This document shows, in pieces, positions 48,535 through 58,876 of a DNA stretch of 64,000 nucleotides; the stretch's first letter is position 1; every line of letters begins with the position of its first letter. Under the pieces are notes generated by a model, which did not search any database, was not told the origin of the DNA, and saw nothing but the letters and a program-made list of their open reading frames with translations. The stretch spans positions 1 to 64,000 of the forward strand of contig NZ_SLVX01000013.1 in NCBI RefSeq assembly GCF_004341885.1, read 5' to 3'. Source of the stretch: Shinella granuli. GTDB lineage: Bacteria; Pseudomonadota; Alphaproteobacteria; Rhizobiales; Rhizobiaceae. Position numbers and translations under genes: made by a program.

Positions 48535-51462
48535 ATGCTTGAAAAGAACTATGATTCCGCAGCGGTCGAGCCGCGCATTGCCAAGGCATGGGAAGAGGCG
48601 GACGCGTTCCGCGCCGGCGAGGGTGCAAAACCCGGCGCCGAGACCTTCACCATCGTGATCCCGCCGCCGAACGTGACGGGATCGCTGCATATGGGCCACG
48701 CGCTCAACAACACGCTGCAGGACATCATGGTCCGCTTCGAGCGCATGCGCGGCAAGGACGTGCTGTGGCAGCCGGGCATGGACCATGCCGGCATCGCGAC
48801 GCAGATGGTCGTCGAGCGCAAGCTCGCGGCCGAGAAGCTGCCGGGCCGGCGTGAGATGGGCCGCGAGGCCTTCGTCGAGAAGGTCTGGGAGTGGAAGGCG
48901 GAATCGGGCGGCCTGATCTTCAACCAGTTGAAGCGCCTCGGCGCCTCCTGCGACTGGTCGCGCGAGCGCTTCACCATGGACGAGGGGCTGTCCGACGCCG
49001 TCCTCGAAGTCTTCGTCTCGCTCTACAAGGAAGGCCTGATCTATCGCGGCAAGCGGCTGGTCAACTGGGATCCGAAATTCGAAACGGCGATTTCGGATAT
49101 GGAAGTCGAAAACAACGAAGTCGACGGCCACATGTGGCATTTCAAGTACCCGCTCGCCGGCGGGGAGACCTACACCTATGTCGAGAAGGATGCCGACGGC
49201 AACGTCGTCTTCCAGGAGGAGCGCGACTACATTTCCATCGCGACCACGCGCCCCGAGACGATGCTGGGCGATGGTGCGGTCGCCGTCCATCCCTCGGACG
49301 AGCGCTACGCGCCGATCGTCGGAAAGCTCTGCGAGATCCCGGTCGGTCCCAAGGAACACCGCCGCCTCATCCCGATCATCACCGACGAGTATCCGGAACC
49401 CGACTTCGGCTCCGGCGCGGTGAAGATCACGGGCGCGCACGATTTCAACGACTACCAGGTCGCCCGCCGCAACAACATCCCGCTCTACCGCCTGATGGAC
49501 ACGCGCGCCGCCATGCGCGCCGACGGCGAGCCCTATGCCTTCTACGCGGCGCAGGCGCTCGACATCGCAAGGACCGGCAACCTGCCGACCGAGGCGGAGG
49601 TCGACGACATCAACCTCGTTCCCGACGAATATCGCGGCCTCGATCGCTATGAGGCCCGCAAGCGCATCGTCGAGGCGATCAATGCCGAAGGGCTGGCGGT
49701 CACCGTTAAGGACGGCGAAGGCAACGATATCCCCTATGTCGAGAACAAGAAGGTCATGCAGCCTTTCGGCGACCGCTCCGGCGTCGTCATTGAGCCGATG
49801 CTGACCGATCAGTGGTTCGTTGACAATAAGGCACTTGCAGGTCCTCCATTGGAGTCCGTTCGCGAAGGTCGCACAAACTTCGTCCCGAAGAACTGGGAAA
49901 AGACCTATTTCAATTGGCTTGAAAACATTGAGCCTTGGTGTATCTCCCGCCAACTCTGGTGGGGTCACCAGATTCCGGCTTGGTATGGCCCGGACGGTCA
50001 GGTCTTCGTCGAGAAGACTGAGGAGGAGGCACTGCACGCCGCAATTCAGCATTACATCGCTCATGAAGGCCCTTGGAAGGCCTGGGTCGAGGAGAAGCTG
50101 GAGAACTTTGCGCCGGGCGAGATCCTGACGCGCGATGAGGATGTACTCGACACATGGTTCTCCTCTGCATTGTGGCCTTTCTCAACGCTCGGCTGGCCGG
50201 AAAAGACGCCTGCGCTGGCGCGTTATTATCCGACGAGCGTTTTGGTAACGGGCTTCGATATCATCCCGTTTTGGGTCGTGCGCATGATGCAGATGGGTCT
50301 GCATTTCATGAAGGATGAGCTTGGCAACCCGATCGAACCTTTCCATACGATCTATATTCACGCCCTGGTGCGCGACAAGAACGGGCAGAAGATGTCGAAG
50401 TCGAAGGGCAACGTCATCGACCCGCTCGAACTGATCGACGAATACGGCGCGGACGCGCTGCGCTTCACGCTGGCCATCATGGCCGCGCAGGGGCGCGACG
50501 TGAAGCTCGACCCGGCCCGCATCGCCGGCTATCGCAACTTCGGCACCAAGCTGTGGAACGCCACGCGTTTTGCCGAGATGAACGGCGTTGCGACCGATCC
50601 GAAATTCGTGCCGGAAGCGGCCTCGCTGACGATCAACCGCTGGATCCTGACGGAACTCGCCCGCACCGCGCGCGACGTCACCGAGGCGATCGAGACCTAC
50701 CGCTTCAACGACGCGGCGAGCACGCTCTACCGCTTCGTCTGGAACCAGTTCTGCGACTGGTATCTGGAACTGCTGAAGCCGGTGTTCAGCGGCGAGGATG
50801 CCGCGGCGAAGGCGGAATCGCAGGCCTGCGCGGCCTATGTCCTGGAGGAGATCTACAAGCTCCTGCATCCGTTCATGCCCTTCATGACGGAAGAGCTCTG
50901 GGCGCACACGGCCGGCGAAGGCAAGACGCGCGAAACCCTGGTCTGCCACGCCGAATGGCCGTCGCCGGCCTATGGTGACGAGGCGGCCGCCGATGAGATC
51001 AACTGGCTGATCGACCTTGTCTCTGGCATCCGCTCGGTGCGCGCTGAAATGAACGTGCCGCCGAGCGCGACGGCGCCGCTCGTCATGGTGGGTGCCAATG
51101 CGATGACGAGGAAGCGCCTCGAAACGCACGAATCGGCCATCCGCCGCCTTGCCCGCGTCGAGCAGATCCGCCTGGAGGACACGGCGCCCAAGGGCGCGGC
51201 GCAGATCGTCGTCGGCGAGGCGACCGCCTGCCTGCCGCTCGGCACGCTGATCGATCTGGCGGCCGAAAAGGCCCGCCTCGAAAAGGCGATCGACAAGGCG
51301 AAGGCGGAGGCCGCGCGCATCGAAGGCAAGCTGTCGAACGAGAAGTTCGTCGCCAATGCCAAGCCGGAGGTGGTCGAGGCCGAGCGCGAGCGTTTCGCCG
51401 AGCTGGAGCAGCAGCTCGCCAGCCTTGCAGTGGCACTCGCGCGCGTGAGCGAGGCAGGCTGA
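48535..51462 (+). CDS. valS: Valyl-tRNA synthetase
   Basis: The 975-residue enzyme has the class I HMGH (HIGH) motif near residue 54, an editing domain with TTRPETMLGDGAVAVHP near residue 238, KMSKSKGN near 620, and a C-terminal coiled coil from about residue 915 that binds tRNA. It charges tRNA-Val. Codons between about 49810 and 50370 end much more often in A/T than the rest of the gene. Terminator follows. Confidence 0.97.
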   Translation: MLEKNYDSAAVEPRIAKAWEEADAFRAGEGAKPGAETFTIVIPPPNVTGSLHMGHALNNTLQDIMVRFERMRGKDVLWQPGMDHAGIATQMVVERKLAAEKLPGRREMGREAFVEKVWEWKAESGGLIFNQLKRLGASCDWSRERFTMDEGLSDAVLEVFVSLYKEGLIYRGKRLVNWDPKFETAISDMEVENNEVDGHMWHFKYPLAGGETYTYVEKDADGNVVFQEERDYISIATTRPETMLGDGAVAVHPSDERYAPIVGKLCEIPVGPKEHRRLIPIITDEYPEPDFGSGAVKITGAHDFNDYQVARRNNIPLYRLMDTRAAMRADGEPYAFYAAQALDIARTGNLPTEAEVDDINLVPDEYRGLDRYEARKRIVEAINAEGLAVTVKDGEGNDIPYVENKKVMQPFGDRSGVVIEPMLTDQWFVDNKALAGPPLESVREGRTNFVPKNWEKTYFNWLENIEPWCISRQLWWGHQIPAWYGPDGQVFVEKTEEEALHAAIQHYIAHEGPWKAWVEEKLENFAPGEILTRDEDVLDTWFSSALWPFSTLGWPEKTPALARYYPTSVLVTGFDIIPFWVVRMMQMGLHFMKDELGNPIEPFHTIYIHALVRDKNGQKMSKSKGNVIDPLELIDEYGADALRFTLAIMAAQGRDVKLDPARIAGYRNFGTKLWNATRFAEMNGVATDPKFVPEAASLTINRWILTELARTARDVTEAIETYRFNDAASTLYRFVWNQFCDWYLELLKPVFSGEDAAAKAESQACAAYVLEEIYKLLHPFMPFMTEELWAHTAGEGKTRETLVCHAEWPSPAYGDEAAADEINWLIDLVSGIRSVRAEMNVPPSATAPLVMVGANAMTRKRLETHESAIRRLARVEQIRLEDTAPKGAAQIVVGEATACLPLGTLIDLAAEKARLEKAIDKAKAEAARIEGKLSNEKFVANAKPEVVEAERERFAELEQQLASLAVALARVSEAG

Positions 51463-51493
51463 TTCCCGTAAAATTTGTGGGGAAGCTTTGAAA

Positions 51494-51523
51494 ACCGTGC
51501 CGGAACCCCCGGCGCGGTTTTTT
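51494..51523 (+). terminator. valS terminator
   Basis: A 10-bp stem (ACCGTGCCGG with CCGGCGCGGT, one T-G pair) and six T residues, 30 bases after the valS stop. Confidence 0.9.
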
Positions 51524-51820
51524 ATTCGCCGGCTTGCGCGCAATACCGCGGCTGTGTCCGGAATGTGACAGGCGGTCGTTGTTATGGAAAAGATAACTCT
51601 TAATTAGCACAAAATTCGTAATCCTTGAAAAATCGTTTCTGGTCGTTCAACTGCTGAGGGTCTTCATGAAAATCTTACGTAATTTTTTGAACACCCAATC
51701 GGAAATGAGGGACAAGAACTGGGGTTTGCCAATTTCGCGGTCCTCTTCGATAGTCGGGGGGGAGAGGCGCGACGCAGAGGCAGCTATCGTTTGCGCTGGC
51801 GTTTTGCAGGGGAGGATTGC
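51524..51820. other. valS-fadL intergenic region
   Basis: About 300 bases of A/T-richer sequence without a gene. AGGGGAGGA before ATG 51821 is the ribosome binding site. No clear -10/-35 or repeat could be assigned by eye. A short minus-strand open frame here is not supported. Confidence 0.5.
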
Positions 51821-53071
51821 ATGAAACGGAAGAACATCAGCCTTGGGATGACGGCGATTGCCCTGCTGGCCGCGACATCCGCGCAGGCCGGCGGCCTGGA
51901 GCGTGGCGGGTACAATATCGACCTCTTGTTCGATCCCTCGGACTACGTCTTCGAATCGGCGGTGACCTTCGTCAATCCGCAGCGCGACATGAACAATGTC
52001 CGCGACAACATTCCCCTCGACGGCGACCTGAACGGCCTGCCCAGCAACGGCATTCGCGATACGGAAAGCTACTGGGTGCCGCGCATCGGCTTCAAGGCGG
52101 CGATCACCGATGCGATCGACTGCATGGCCGACTATTCCCAGCCCTGGGGCGCGCACATCAATCCCGGCCGCAACTGGGCGGGCGCCAACGACAATGTCGA
52201 GACCAAGATCGAGAGCCATAACTACGCGGCGACCTGCTCCTATTCCTTCGACATGGGGCCGGGCCAGTTCCGCGTGATCGGCGGCGGTTTCTACCAGGAG
52301 GTTTCCGGCTTCAAGGACCGCCTCGTCTTCGCCATGCCCGAGGGCTCGCCGCTGAACGGCATGGGCCGCCTGAAGCTGGAAGGCGATGGCTGGGGCTGGC
52401 GCGCCGGCATCGCCTACGAGATCGAGGAATATGCGCTGCGCACCAGCCTCGTCTACAACAGCGCGGTGAAGCTCGACGACATCACCGGCACCATGGACCT
52501 GCGCCAGGTTCCCGGCGCCGTCCTGCCGGGTTTTGCCGGTGTCAACACGCCGGTCTTCGGCTCTGCCGACATGCCCGATTCGCTGGAGTTCAAGTTCCAG
52601 ACGGGCATCGCTCCGGACTGGCTGGCCTTCGGCTCGGTCAAGTGGACAGACTGGAGCCAGCTGCAGAGCCTGCCTTTCTGCCCGATCGCCACGCGCGGCA
52701 TCGACTGCCGCACGAGCGGCCCGACGGAGGTGACCTCGCTCGACCTGCTCTATCGCGACGGCTGGACCGTTTCGGGCGGCATCGGCCACAAGTTCAACGA
52801 CAAGCTCAGCGGCGCCGTGAGCCTGACCTGGGACCGCGGCACGAGCACCGGCATCGGCACGCATGCCGACACCTGGACCGTCGGCACGGGCCTTTCCTAT
52901 GCGGCGAACGAGAATGTCGAGTTCCGCCTGAGCGGCGCGCTCGGCATCCTGACGAGCGGCTCGTCCGGCCAGATTGTCAAGGACGGCCGCACCTTTGGCC
53001 GCCGTGTCTCCTATGATTTCGACAACGACCTGGTGACGGCGATCTCCACGTCGCTGAAGATCAAGTTCTGA
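51821..53071 (+). CDS. FadL-type outer membrane porin
   Basis: The 416-residue protein has a signal peptide (MTAIALLAATSAQA) and the FadL/OMPP1/TodX pattern: N-terminal GLERGGYNIDLLFDPSDYVFESAVTFV, alternating strands and a final F (SLKIKF), the outer-membrane insertion signal. Members import fatty acids or hydrophobic compounds across the outer membrane. Substrate unknown here. It lacks the NPA hatch motif in plain form. Terminator follows. Confidence 0.85.
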   Translation: MKRKNISLGMTAIALLAATSAQAGGLERGGYNIDLLFDPSDYVFESAVTFVNPQRDMNNVRDNIPLDGDLNGLPSNGIRDTESYWVPRIGFKAAITDAIDCMADYSQPWGAHINPGRNWAGANDNVETKIESHNYAATCSYSFDMGPGQFRVIGGGFYQEVSGFKDRLVFAMPEGSPLNGMGRLKLEGDGWGWRAGIAYEIEEYALRTSLVYNSAVKLDDITGTMDLRQVPGAVLPGFAGVNTPVFGSADMPDSLEFKFQTGIAPDWLAFGSVKWTDWSQLQSLPFCPIATRGIDCRTSGPTEVTSLDLLYRDGWTVSGGIGHKFNDKLSGAVSLTWDRGTSTGIGTHADTWTVGTGLSYAANENVEFRLSGALGILTSGSSGQIVKDGRTFGRRVSYDFDNDLVTAISTSLKIKF

Positions 53072-53099
53072 TCTTTCCGACCAGCAAACGGACAGAATC

Positions 53100-53128
53100 G
53101 GGCCCGGTGTCATCACCGGGCCCTTTTT
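53100..53128 (+). terminator. fadL terminator
   Basis: GGGCCCGGTG, loop TCAT, CACCGGGCCC and five T residues. Confidence 0.93.
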
Positions 53129-53435
53129 CTTGGTTAACACTTCGTTGCTTCACGGCAGGCTTGATGGAAAGAGCACAGCGACGCCTGAAAATATGTGACG
53201 GAATCGCAACACTTTTTTTCCCAGAGTTTGCTACACATTCGGGGAAGCGACGAAATGTCCATTTCCCGCCACAAACGGGGCGCAGCGATACGGACATGTA
53301 GACGCGTGGAACCGCGCCAAGGAAACGATGAGCCAGCCGATGTCATTGCCGCCGGAACTGCCGGAAATCCGCACGAAGATCGTGCGTTCCCGGTTTGGCG
53401 CAAGGACGAAGGTTCGGCGCGGAATAGTAGAAGTG

Positions 53436-54239
53436 ATGCCGAAGTCCGAGTTGATGCCGATGAAAGTAGTGGTATTGGGTCTTTGTCTTTCGCTCTCCTT
53501 CGGAGCGGCGTCCCAGGCTCTCGCATTCGATCCCCAGTCCGGCGTCAGCAAGGAAAGCGGGCCCTTCGATCTCTTCAAGTTCGGCTTCTTCTCCTACAAG
53601 GAGGGGCGCAAGAGCGATGCCGTCGAGGCCTATCGCTATGCCGCCGAAAAGGGCCATACGGGCTCGCGCTGGGCGCTCGCCAACATGTATGCCGATGGCG
53701 ACGGCGTGCCGGAGAACGACCTCGAAGCCTTCAAGATGTACAGCGAGATCGCCCGGGCCGGCGTGGAGCCGGGCTCGGAGGATACGGGTTACTTCGCCAA
53801 TGCGCTGATCGCGCTTGCCAGCTACTATCGCCGCGGCATTCCGGACAGCCCCGTCAAGGTCGACATGACGCAGGCCCGCCAGCTCTATTTCCAGGCTGCC
53901 TCCGCCTTCGGCATTCCCGAAGCCCAGTTCCAGCTCGGCCGCATGATGCTCTCGGGCGAGGGCGGCGGCGTCAGCGTGCACCAGGCCAAGAAATGGCTGA
54001 ACCGTGCGCGCAACAACGGTCATGCCGGCGCCATGGGCCTTTTCGGCAACATCCTCTTCCAGGAAGGCCAGACGGCCCGCGGCCTGGCCTTCATGACCGC
54101 CGCGCTCGACCATTGCCCGCCGAAGGACTGCGGCTGGCTGCAGGCCACGCAGGAAGAGGCCTTCTCCGTCGCCAGCGAGGCCGACCGCCGCAAGGGCGTG
54201 GCACTCGCCCAGAGCATCCGGTTCAGCCCGGAAGAATAG
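53436..54239 (+). CDS. exoR: ExoR-like periplasmic Sel1-repeat regulator
   Basis: From ATG 53436 the protein has 267 residues, with a signal peptide (VVVLGLCLSLSFGAASQALA) and Sel1-like repeats (AYRYAAEKGHTGSRWALANMYADGDGVPENDLEAFKMY; ARQLYFQAASAFGIPEAQFQLGRMML). This is the layout and size of ExoR, the periplasmic inhibitor of the ExoS/ChvI system controlling succinoglycan, motility and virulence. An ATG at 53328 with AAGGAAACG upstream is also possible, giving a 36-residue longer pre-signal part. Identification as ExoR rests on layout and on its place near valS. Confidence 0.75.
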   Translation: MPKSELMPMKVVVLGLCLSLSFGAASQALAFDPQSGVSKESGPFDLFKFGFFSYKEGRKSDAVEAYRYAAEKGHTGSRWALANMYADGDGVPENDLEAFKMYSEIARAGVEPGSEDTGYFANALIALASYYRRGIPDSPVKVDMTQARQLYFQAASAFGIPEAQFQLGRMMLSGEGGGVSVHQAKKWLNRARNNGHAGAMGLFGNILFQEGQTARGLAFMTAALDHCPPKDCGWLQATQEEAFSVASEADRRKGVALAQSIRFSPEE

Positions 54240-54253
54240 CGGCAGGATAACAG

Positions 54254-54384
54254 CCCCTCATCCGGCCTGCCGGCCACCTTCTCCCCGCAGGCGGGGAGAA
54301 GGGACTTGTGGCAAGGCCGTGCGCCATCTTCCTTCTCCCCGCCTGCGGGGAGAAGGTCGCGGCAGCGGGATGAGGGGGGCGGCT
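54254..54384. repeat. Rhizobial palindromic intergenic repeat
   Basis: Two copies of CTTCTCCCCGC-x3-GCGGGGAGAAG lie inside outer inverted arms CCCCTCATCC and GGATGAGGGG. This is a widespread multicopy palindrome of rhizobial intergenic regions (RIME-like). It lies between exoR and the convergent xthA and could act as a bidirectional transcription stop. Confidence 0.75.
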
Positions 54385-54391
54385 CTGTCCC

Positions 54392-55189
54392 TTACGCCGC
54401 GTAATCCAGCACCGCCACGACCGGCACATGGTCGGACGGCTTCTCCCAGTTGCGCACATGCTTTTCGACCGCCGTCGAGACGAGGCGGTCCGAGGCTTCG
54501 GCCGACAGCATGAGATGGTCGATGCGGATACCGAAATTCTTCGGCCAGCAGCCGCCCTGGTAGTCCCAGAACGTATAATGCGGCACGGCATCGGTGGAGG
54601 CGCGCACGGCGTCCGTGAGGCCGAGGTTTTCCAGGCGTCGGAAGGCCTGGCGGGTCGGCGGCAGGTAGAGCGCGTCCCGCTCCCAGACCTTCACGTCCCA
54701 GCAGTCGTGCGGCTCGGGAATGACATTGTAATCGCCGGCAAGGATCAGCGGCTCCTCGAGCGCCAGCCGGTCCTCGGCAAAGGCGATCAGCCGGTCCATC
54801 CAGGAAAGCTTGTAGGGATACTTGACCGGGTCGTCCGCCGGATTGCCGTTAGGCAGGTAGATGGAGCAGAAGCGGATTGCGCCGCCCTTTACGGAGAACA
54901 CGCCCTCGATGAAGCGGGACTGCTCGTCGCCGTCGCCGCCGGGCAGGCCCCGGTTCACCTCGTCCGGCCGGATCTTCGAGAGGAGGGCGACGCCGTTGAA
55001 GCCCTTCTGGCCGTGCGTCTCGACATGATAGCCGAGCGCCTCGATCTCGCCGCGCGGAAACCCTTCGTCGATCGTCTTGATTTCCTGGAGCCCGACGATG
55101 TCGGGATTGGAATCTTTCAGCCAGGCGACGAGATTGTCGATGCGCGCCCGCACGCCGTTGATGTTCCAGGTGGCAATCTTGATCGGCAT
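54392..55189 (-). CDS. xthA: Exodeoxyribonuclease III
   Basis: The 265-residue enzyme has the EEP fold motifs ATWNINGVRAR, VGLQEIKT, LAGDYNV, RIDHLM and SDHVPV. It cleaves abasic sites and acts as a 3'-5' exonuclease in base excision repair. A related copy may exist elsewhere as in many rhizobia. It lies 24 bases after the Fe-S carrier gene. Confidence 0.94.
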   Translation of the reverse strand: MPIKIATWNINGVRARIDNLVAWLKDSNPDIVGLQEIKTIDEGFPRGEIEALGYHVETHGQKGFNGVALLSKIRPDEVNRGLPGGDGDEQSRFIEGVFSVKGGAIRFCSIYLPNGNPADDPVKYPYKLSWMDRLIAFAEDRLALEEPLILAGDYNVIPEPHDCWDVKVWERDALYLPPTRQAFRRLENLGLTDAVRASTDAVPHYTFWDYQGGCWPKNFGIRIDHLMLSAEASDRLVSTAVEKHVRNWEKPSDHVPVVAVLDYAA

Positions 55190-55213
55190 GCGGGTTCCCG
55201 TGATTTTGATTGA

Positions 55214-55546
55214 TTAGATCGAGAAGCTGGTGCCGCAGCCGCAACTGGCGACGGCGTTCGGGTTCTTGATCTGGAAGGACTGGCCGAGCAGGTTGTCGAC
55301 GAAATCGATCTCGGATCCGTCCATGTAGACGAGGGAGAGCTGGTCGATCAGCACCTTGGCATTGTCCCGTTCGAGCACCAGGTCGTCGTCCTGCTGGTTC
55401 TCGACGAGGTCGAATTTGTAGGAAAAACCGGAACAGCCGCCACCCTCGACGGAGACGCGCAGCGCCTGTTTTTCGGGCGAGGCCGTGAGGATCGACGCGA
55501 TACGCCGGGCGGCGGCGTCGGAAATGGTAACGGACTTGTCGGTCAT
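55214..55546 (-). CDS. erpA: A-type Fe-S cluster carrier (ErpA/IscA)
   Basis: The 110-residue protein has three conserved cysteines: GGGCSGFSYKF near residue 38 and ASCGCGTSFSI at the end. A-type carriers hand [Fe-S] clusters to apoproteins. ErpA and IscA cannot be told apart with certainty. It is divergent from dgt with about 220 bases between. Confidence 0.88.
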   Translation of the reverse strand: MTDKSVTISDAAARRIASILTASPEKQALRVSVEGGGCSGFSYKFDLVENQQDDDLVLERDNAKVLIDQLSLVYMDGSEIDFVDNLLGQSFQIKNPNAVASCGCGTSFSI

Positions 55547-55764
55547 GTCTGCCTCCTGCCGGGGTCAAGATCCGGAGAGAATCGCTATCCTGCACGAACG
55601 GCGACTTTGCCGTCCCCGGCGCGGCCTGCTGCGAACCGTCTCACACAAATCCTTGAAAAGGCTTGTATTTCAAGCTCGGCTTGCAGCCGGACTTGCCGCT
55701 GTGCACACTATAGGTATGAAGGCATTGCGGCCGCGTCAATGGGCGGCGTGAATGCAGGTGAAGA

Positions 55765-56985
55765 ATGACGTTCGACAGACATGCGCTGGGTTTCGGCGCG
55801 GGGCAACGCGCCATCTATGCCTCCGACCCCTGGGCGACCCGTGGACGGCTCCATCCCGAAGCGGAAAGCCCGACGCGGTCGGATTTCCAGCGCGACCGCG
55901 ACCGCATCGTGCACACCACGGCCTTCCGCCGCCTCAAGCACAAGACGCAGGTCTTCATCGCCGCCGACGGCGACCATTACCGCACGCGCCTGACCCACAC
56001 GATCGAGGTGGCGCAGATCGCCCGCGCGCTGGCCCGCGCCCTGAAGCTCGACGAGGACCTCGCCGAGGGCGTGGCGCTGGTGCACGATTTCGGCCACACG
56101 CCCTTCGGCCATACCGGCGAGGACGCGCTGCACGAGGTGCTGAAACCCTTCGGCGGCTTCGACCACAACGCCCAGTCGCTGCGCATCGTCACCAAGCTGG
56201 AGCGGCGCTATGCCGAGTTCGACGGGCTGAACCTCACCTGGGAAAGCCTCGAAGGCCTCGTCAAGCACAACGGGCCGCTGATCGGCCCGACGGGCGAATG
56301 CACCCATGGCGACGAGGTGCCACGGCCGATCCTCGACTATTGCGCCACGCACGACCTCGAACTCGGCAGTTTCGCCAGCATGGAGGCGCAGGTCGCGGCG
56401 ATCGCCGACGACATCGCCTACAACACCCATGACATCGACGACGGCCTGCGTTCGGGCTATCTCACCTTCGAGATGCTGGAGGAGGTGCCGTTCCTCGCCA
56501 GGCTGATGCACGACGTGCGCGCGCGCTACCCAGGCCTCGAAGCCTCGCGCTTCACCCACGAGATCATGCGCCGCCAGATCACCGCCATGGTGGAGGACGT
56601 GATCGGCTATGCCCAGCAGGCGATCCGCGAGGAGCGGCCGGAAAGCGCCGAGGACGTGCGCAGGGCACGCCGCTGCCTTGCGACCTTCTCTGCGGAGATG
56701 GCGGTCACCGACAAGCAGATCAAGAAGCTGCTGTTCTCGCGCATCTACCGGCATCCGGAGGTGATGCGGGTGCGGGCGAACGCCGCCTCGATCCTCACGG
56801 ACCTCTACCACGCCTATATGGACGACCCGCAGCTCATGCAGGGACACTACTGGGTGGACCGCATCGCGACCATGCCGGAATCGGCCCGCGCCCGCCATGT
56901 CGGCGACTATCTCGCCGGCATGACCGACAATTACGCGGTCAACACGCACCGTCGGCTGTTTGACCATACCCCCGATTTGCGATAG
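55765..56985 (+). CDS. dgt: dGTPase-like HD triphosphohydrolase
   Basis: The 406-residue protein has the HD motif in [16 protein letters not shown] and [19 protein letters not shown], and a later [13 protein letters not shown] helix. It hydrolyses dGTP or other dNTPs to nucleosides and triphosphate. It belongs to the type 2 (shorter) subgroup of alphaproteobacteria. It lies 67 bases before argS and starts the conserved dgt-argS-SPOR-nagZ-scpA run. Confidence 0.93.
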   Translation: MTFDRHALGFGAGQRAIYASDPWATRGRLHPEAESPTRSDFQRDRDRIVHTTAFRRLKHKTQVFIAADGDHYRTRLTHTIEVAQIARALARALKLDEDLAEGVALVHDFGHTPFGHTGEDALHEVLKPFGGFDHNAQSLRIVTKLERRYAEFDGLNLTWESLEGLVKHNGPLIGPTGECTHGDEVPRPILDYCATHDLELGSFASMEAQVAAIADDIAYNTHDIDDGLRSGYLTFEMLEEVPFLARLMHDVRARYPGLEASRFTHEIMRRQITAMVEDVIGYAQQAIREERPESAEDVRRARRCLATFSAEMAVTDKQIKKLLFSRIYRHPEVMRVRANAASILTDLYHAYMDDPQLMQGHYWVDRIATMPESARARHVGDYLAGMTDNYAVNTHRRLFDHTPDLR

Positions 56986-57052
56986 TCAGCCGGCCACCTG
57001 AACTTCTTCGCAGGAATGGCCCGGAAGGGCTTGCTGCGCGCGGATGGATGAG

Positions 57053-58813
57053 ATGAACCTTTTTACAGACTTCGACAGCAGAATCAAAAACGTACTCGAA
57101 GGACTTGAGATCGTCCGTGAAAAGCGCGCCGACCTCGACTTCGGCCGTATCAGCGTCGAACCGCCGCGCGATGCGAGCCATGGCGATGTCGCGACCAATG
57201 CCGCGATGGTGCTGGCAAAGCCGCTCGGCCTCAACCCGCGGGCGCTGGCCGACCTCATCGTCGCCGAGCTGAAGAAGGATCCGGAAGTGGCTGATGTCGG
57301 CGTCGCCGGCCCCGGCTTCATCAATGTCCGCCTCTCCGTTCCCTATTGGCAGAAGCTGCTGGCCGCGATCGTCCGGGCCGGCACCGATTACGGCCGGGGT
57401 GCGCAGGGTGCCGGCCGCAAGGTCAATGTGGAATATGTCTCGGCCAACCCGACCGGCCCGATGCATGTCGGCCATTGCCGCGGCGCCGTCGTCGGCGATG
57501 CGCTGGCTAACCTGCTCGCCTTTGCCGGCTATGCCGTGACCAAGGAATATTACATCAACGATGCGGGCTCGCAGATCGACGTGCTCGCGCGCTCGGCCTT
57601 CCTGCGCTACCGCGAGGCGCTCGGCGAGACGATCGGCGACATCCCGTCGGGTCTTTATCCGGGGGACTACCTGGTGCCGGTCGGCGAGGCGCTGGCCGAG
57701 GAGTTCGGCACGACGCTGCGCGCCATGCCGGAGCACCAGTGGATGCCGATCGTCAAGGAAAAGACGATCGACGCGATGATGGCGATGATCCGCGAGGACC
57801 TGGCCGCCCTCAACGTCACGCACGACGTCTTCTTCTCCGAACGCTCGCTGCATGCCGGCAACGGCGCGCCGATCCGCACCGCGATCAACGACCTCACCTT
57901 CAAGGGCCATGTCTACAAGGGCGTGCTGCCGCCGCCGAAGGGCCAGTTGCCGGAAGACTGGGAAGACCGCGAGCAGACGCTCTTCCGCTCGACGGAGGTC
58001 GGCGACGACATCGACCGCCCGCTGATCAAGTCGGACGGCTCCTATACCTATTTCGCGGCCGACGTCGCCTACTTCAAGGACAAGTTCGACCGCGGCTTCG
58101 ACGAGATGATCTATGTGCTCGGCGCCGACCATGGCGGCTACGTCAAGCGCCTGGAGGCCGTCGCGCGCGCCGTCTCCGAAGGGAAGTCGAAGCTGACCGT
58201 TCTGCTCTGCCAGTTGGTCAAGCTGTTCCGCAACGGCGAGCCCGTGAAGATGTCGAAGCGCTCCGGCGACTTCGTCACGCTCCGGGACGTGGTCGACGAG
58301 GTCGGCCGCGATCCGGTGCGCTTCATGATGCTCTACCGCAAGAACAGCGAGCCGCTCGACTTCGACTTCGCCAAGGTAACGGAGCAGTCCAAGGACAACC
58401 CGGTCTTCTATGTGCAATATGCCCATGCGCGCTGCATGTCGGTGTTCCGCCAGGCGGCCGAGGCGTTTGCGGACCTCGATCTCGCCGGGCTCGATCTCGC
58501 CGCCGCGATCGAGGGCAATATCGCAGATCCGGCCGAATTGCAGCTTCTTGCGAAGCTCGCAGAATATCCGCGTGTGGTGGAGGGCGCTGCACTGGCGCAC
58601 GAGCCGCATCGCATCGCTTTTTACCTCTATGATCTTGCCAGTGCATTCCATGCGCACTGGAACAAAGGCAAAGAGCAGCCGGAATTACGGTTTGTTAACG
58701 ATAAAAATAGAGAATTGAGTATCGCCAGACTTGGGCTGGTGCACGCTGTCGCCTCTGTTCTTAAGTCGGGCCTGTCCATTACAGGCACGGCTGCGCCGAA
58801 CGAAATGCGGTAA
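57053..58813 (+). CDS. argS: Arginyl-tRNA synthetase
   Basis: The 586-residue class I synthetase has an N-terminal additive domain, [21 protein letters not shown] containing the HIGH-like HVGH near residue 143, KMSKRSGDF near residue 400 and a DALR C-terminal anticodon-binding domain. I chose ATG 57053 because the family begins MNLF and GATGAG lies before it; ATG 57044 is in frame too. Confidence 0.96.
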   Translation: MNLFTDFDSRIKNVLEGLEIVREKRADLDFGRISVEPPRDASHGDVATNAAMVLAKPLGLNPRALADLIVAELKKDPEVADVGVAGPGFINVRLSVPYWQKLLAAIVRAGTDYGRGAQGAGRKVNVEYVSANPTGPMHVGHCRGAVVGDALANLLAFAGYAVTKEYYINDAGSQIDVLARSAFLRYREALGETIGDIPSGLYPGDYLVPVGEALAEEFGTTLRAMPEHQWMPIVKEKTIDAMMAMIREDLAALNVTHDVFFSERSLHAGNGAPIRTAINDLTFKGHVYKGVLPPPKGQLPEDWEDREQTLFRSTEVGDDIDRPLIKSDGSYTYFAADVAYFKDKFDRGFDEMIYVLGADHGGYVKRLEAVARAVSEGKSKLTVLLCQLVKLFRNGEPVKMSKRSGDFVTLRDVVDEVGRDPVRFMMLYRKNSEPLDFDFAKVTEQSKDNPVFYVQYAHARCMSVFRQAAEAFADLDLAGLDLAAAIEGNIADPAELQLLAKLAEYPRVVEGAALAHEPHRIAFYLYDLASAFHAHWNKGKEQPELRFVNDKNRELSIARLGLVHAVASVLKSGLSITGTAAPNEMR

Positions 58814-58876
58814 CGTCACCATTTGCCCACAATAAGCTGGCAAACGCGTTTTTGTAGCTTGTGAGTGGGAAGCAGT

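Noticed and set aside
51540..51660. Possible small gene in the valS-fadL gap
   Set aside because: The open frames lack a ribosome binding site and family features.
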